64,000 bases of DNA from Halosimplex halobium (GTDB lineage Archaea; Halobacteriota; Halobacteria; Halobacteriales; Haloarculaceae): assembly GCF_051414055.1 (NCBI RefSeq), contig NZ_JBLKNX010000010.1:1-64000 (forward strand), read 5' to 3'. Shown one piece after another: positions 62,980 through 64,000 of this stretch (the first letter of the stretch is position 1; each line of letters starts with the position of its first letter). The notes beneath the pieces are model-generated. The model was not told the origin of the DNA. It made no database searches and saw nothing but the letters and a program-made list of their open reading frames with translations. Made by a program: the position numbers and the translations under genes.

Positions 62980-64000
62980 TCAGCGGCCGGTCGCGTCGTC
63001 GAGCGCGTCGCGGGAGGCCCGGCAGACCGCGTCCGGGTCGAGGTCCGTCTCGGCCCAGGCGGGGAGGCGGTCGGCGGCCGCGGGCGGGCGGACCGACTCG
63101 GCGTAGGCGTCGACCTGCCGGCGCTCGTCGGCGGGGTCGTAGTCGAGCCCGTTGAACGCGGCGTCGGCGGCGTACTGGTCGACCAGGCGGCGGGCGGCCG
63201 TCCGGTAGCGCTCGCGGAGGTCGTCGTAGTCGACGGCGACCCCGCCGTCGTCGAGCGCCGAGAAGAGGGCGGCGGCGACCTCGTCGGCCATGTCCGAGAG
63301 GCCGCCGCGACCGCTGACGGCGCGGTGGTCGTGTTCGTGGATGCCCAGGTCGACCTGCGCGGTGCCCTCGAAGCCGGCCGTCCGGAAGGCGTCCCCGAGC
63401 GTGGCGACCTCCAGGCCCCACCCGCGGGGCGGGCGGAGTTGCCGGACGAGGTCGCTCGTGGCGGCGAACTCGCCGGCCAGCGCGTAGCGGAAGGCGCCGA
63501 GATAGTCGACCAGCGGGTCGTCGGTCGTCTCGGCCAGCGCGGCGACGACCGGTTCGTAGAACAGGCGACAGAGCCGGCCGTAGAGGCGGCCGTTCTCGAC
63601 GCGGGCGTAGTAGCCCTTGACGAACTCGTAGTCGCGGGCGAGCGGGAAGAGCAGTCGGGGGACGTGCTCGGGGCCGTAGGTGGTCGCGTCGGCGTCGTGG
63701 ACCGCCACGAGGTCGCTCCGGGCGGCGGCGACGCCGAGCGCGAGCCACACGTCCCGGCCCTTGCCCGCCTCGCCGTTGAGCCCGTGCTCGCCGAGCAACT
63801 CGCGGACGACGGGGGCGTTGCACCACAGTACGTCGGCGTCGACATCGAGCGAGGCGACCCACTCGCGGACCGCCTCGACTTTCCCCTCGTCGGCCCGCAG
63901 TGCGACGACGACGGACTCGGGGTCCACCTCGCCGAGCGTCGAGAGGGCGCGCTCGGCGGCGAGGCTGGCGTGGTCGCGGTCGGTCAGCGGCACCACGACC
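62980..64000 (-). CDS. GpgS-like glycosyltransferase, 5' truncated by window edge
   Basis: The frame is open through base 64000 and reads VVVPLTDRDHASLAAERALS at the edge, which is internal in known homologues, so the start lies outside the window. The visible 339 residues form a GT-A fold with the DxD-type VHDADATTYGPEHVPRLLFPL, the YEFVKGYYARVENGRLYGRL helix and the PPRGWGLEVATLGDAFR acceptor region. These are hallmarks of glucosyl-3-phosphoglycerate (or mannosyl-3-phosphoglycerate) synthases. These make compatible solutes or sugar precursors. The matching phosphatase is not in the window. Confidence 0.85.
   Translation of the reverse strand, partial: VVVPLTDRDHASLAAERALSTLGEVDPESVVVALRADEGKVEAVREWVASLDVDADVLWCNAPVVRELLGEHGLNGEAGKGRDVWLALGVAAARSDLVAVHDADATTYGPEHVPRLLFPLARDYEFVKGYYARVENGRLYGRLCRLFYEPVVAALAETTDDPLVDYLGAFRYALAGEFAATSDLVRQLRPPRGWGLEVATLGDAFRTAGFEGTAQVDLGIHEHDHRAVSGRGGLSDMADEVAAALFSALDDGGVAVDYDDLRERYRTAARRLVDQYAADAAFNGLDYDPADERRQVDAYAESVRPPAAADRLPAWAETDLDPDAVCRASRDALDDATGR

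Overview
This window is a piece of a haloarchaeal (class Halobacteria) chromosome. G+C is high throughout, the predicted proteins are rich in Asp and Glu, and many genes have a TATA-like box about 25-35 nt before the start codon, as expected for leaderless archaeal transcripts. Family content also fits: a TAT/lipobox solute-binding protein, a PGF-CTERM surface protein, an HTH_10 (Bat-type) regulator, a cytoplasmic Htr transducer, archaeal RibL, ThiDN and GshA, and many small haloarchaea-only proteins. I see no rRNA, tRNA or CRISPR array. I cannot name the species.

Layout. 0-15.6 kb is dense housekeeping: a truncated coiled-coil protein, purA, a gamma-glutamylcysteine ligase, Trm112, a DR2241-type Fe-S protein, a two-domain cbiX, a sulfatase, cysS and corA, with several proteins under 60 residues between them. 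15.6-21.9 kb holds a TctA-like permease, a secreted phospholipase D-fold protein and a RecJ-like DHH nuclease, and is bordered by repeat- and hairpin-rich non-coding DNA. 21.9-30.1 kb has a JAMM protease coupled to FAD synthase (ribL), ribH-aspC, and purK and purE separated by a histidine kinase. 30.2-34.6 kb is the start of the nuo operon (nuoA, B, CD, H, I); it stops after nuoI, with no J-N genes. 35.7-36.5 kb is a second repeat-rich gap whose main element is an inverted relative of the one at 15.6 kb.

36.5-43.1 kb is an acetate-activation block: acs, a Bat-like regulator and a divergent acs paralogue, all on the minus strand. 43.2-51.3 kb carries a soluble chemotaxis transducer, then a full branched-chain amino acid type ABC operon (livK, livH, livM, livG, livF) followed by a thioredoxin-fold gene. 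51.6-64 kb has an ABC-2 exporter whose permease start is broken by a one-base shift, methylmalonyl-CoA mutase large subunit, a DMT-type transporter, a phosphotriesterase-family hydrolase, thiDN, a surface metalloprotease, a sugar-isomerase-like TIM barrel and a truncated GpgS-like glycosyltransferase.

The least explained signals are non-coding: (1) a ~370 bp element present twice in opposite orientation (15.57-15.94 and 35.83-36.19 kb), containing a hairpin whose sequence differs but whose pairing is kept, and a short peptide-like repeat with mostly third-position changes; (2) further hairpin elements shared between 21.5-21.9 kb and 36.2-36.5 kb; (3) mini-ORFs locked by 4-nt stop/start overlaps to nuoI and livH.
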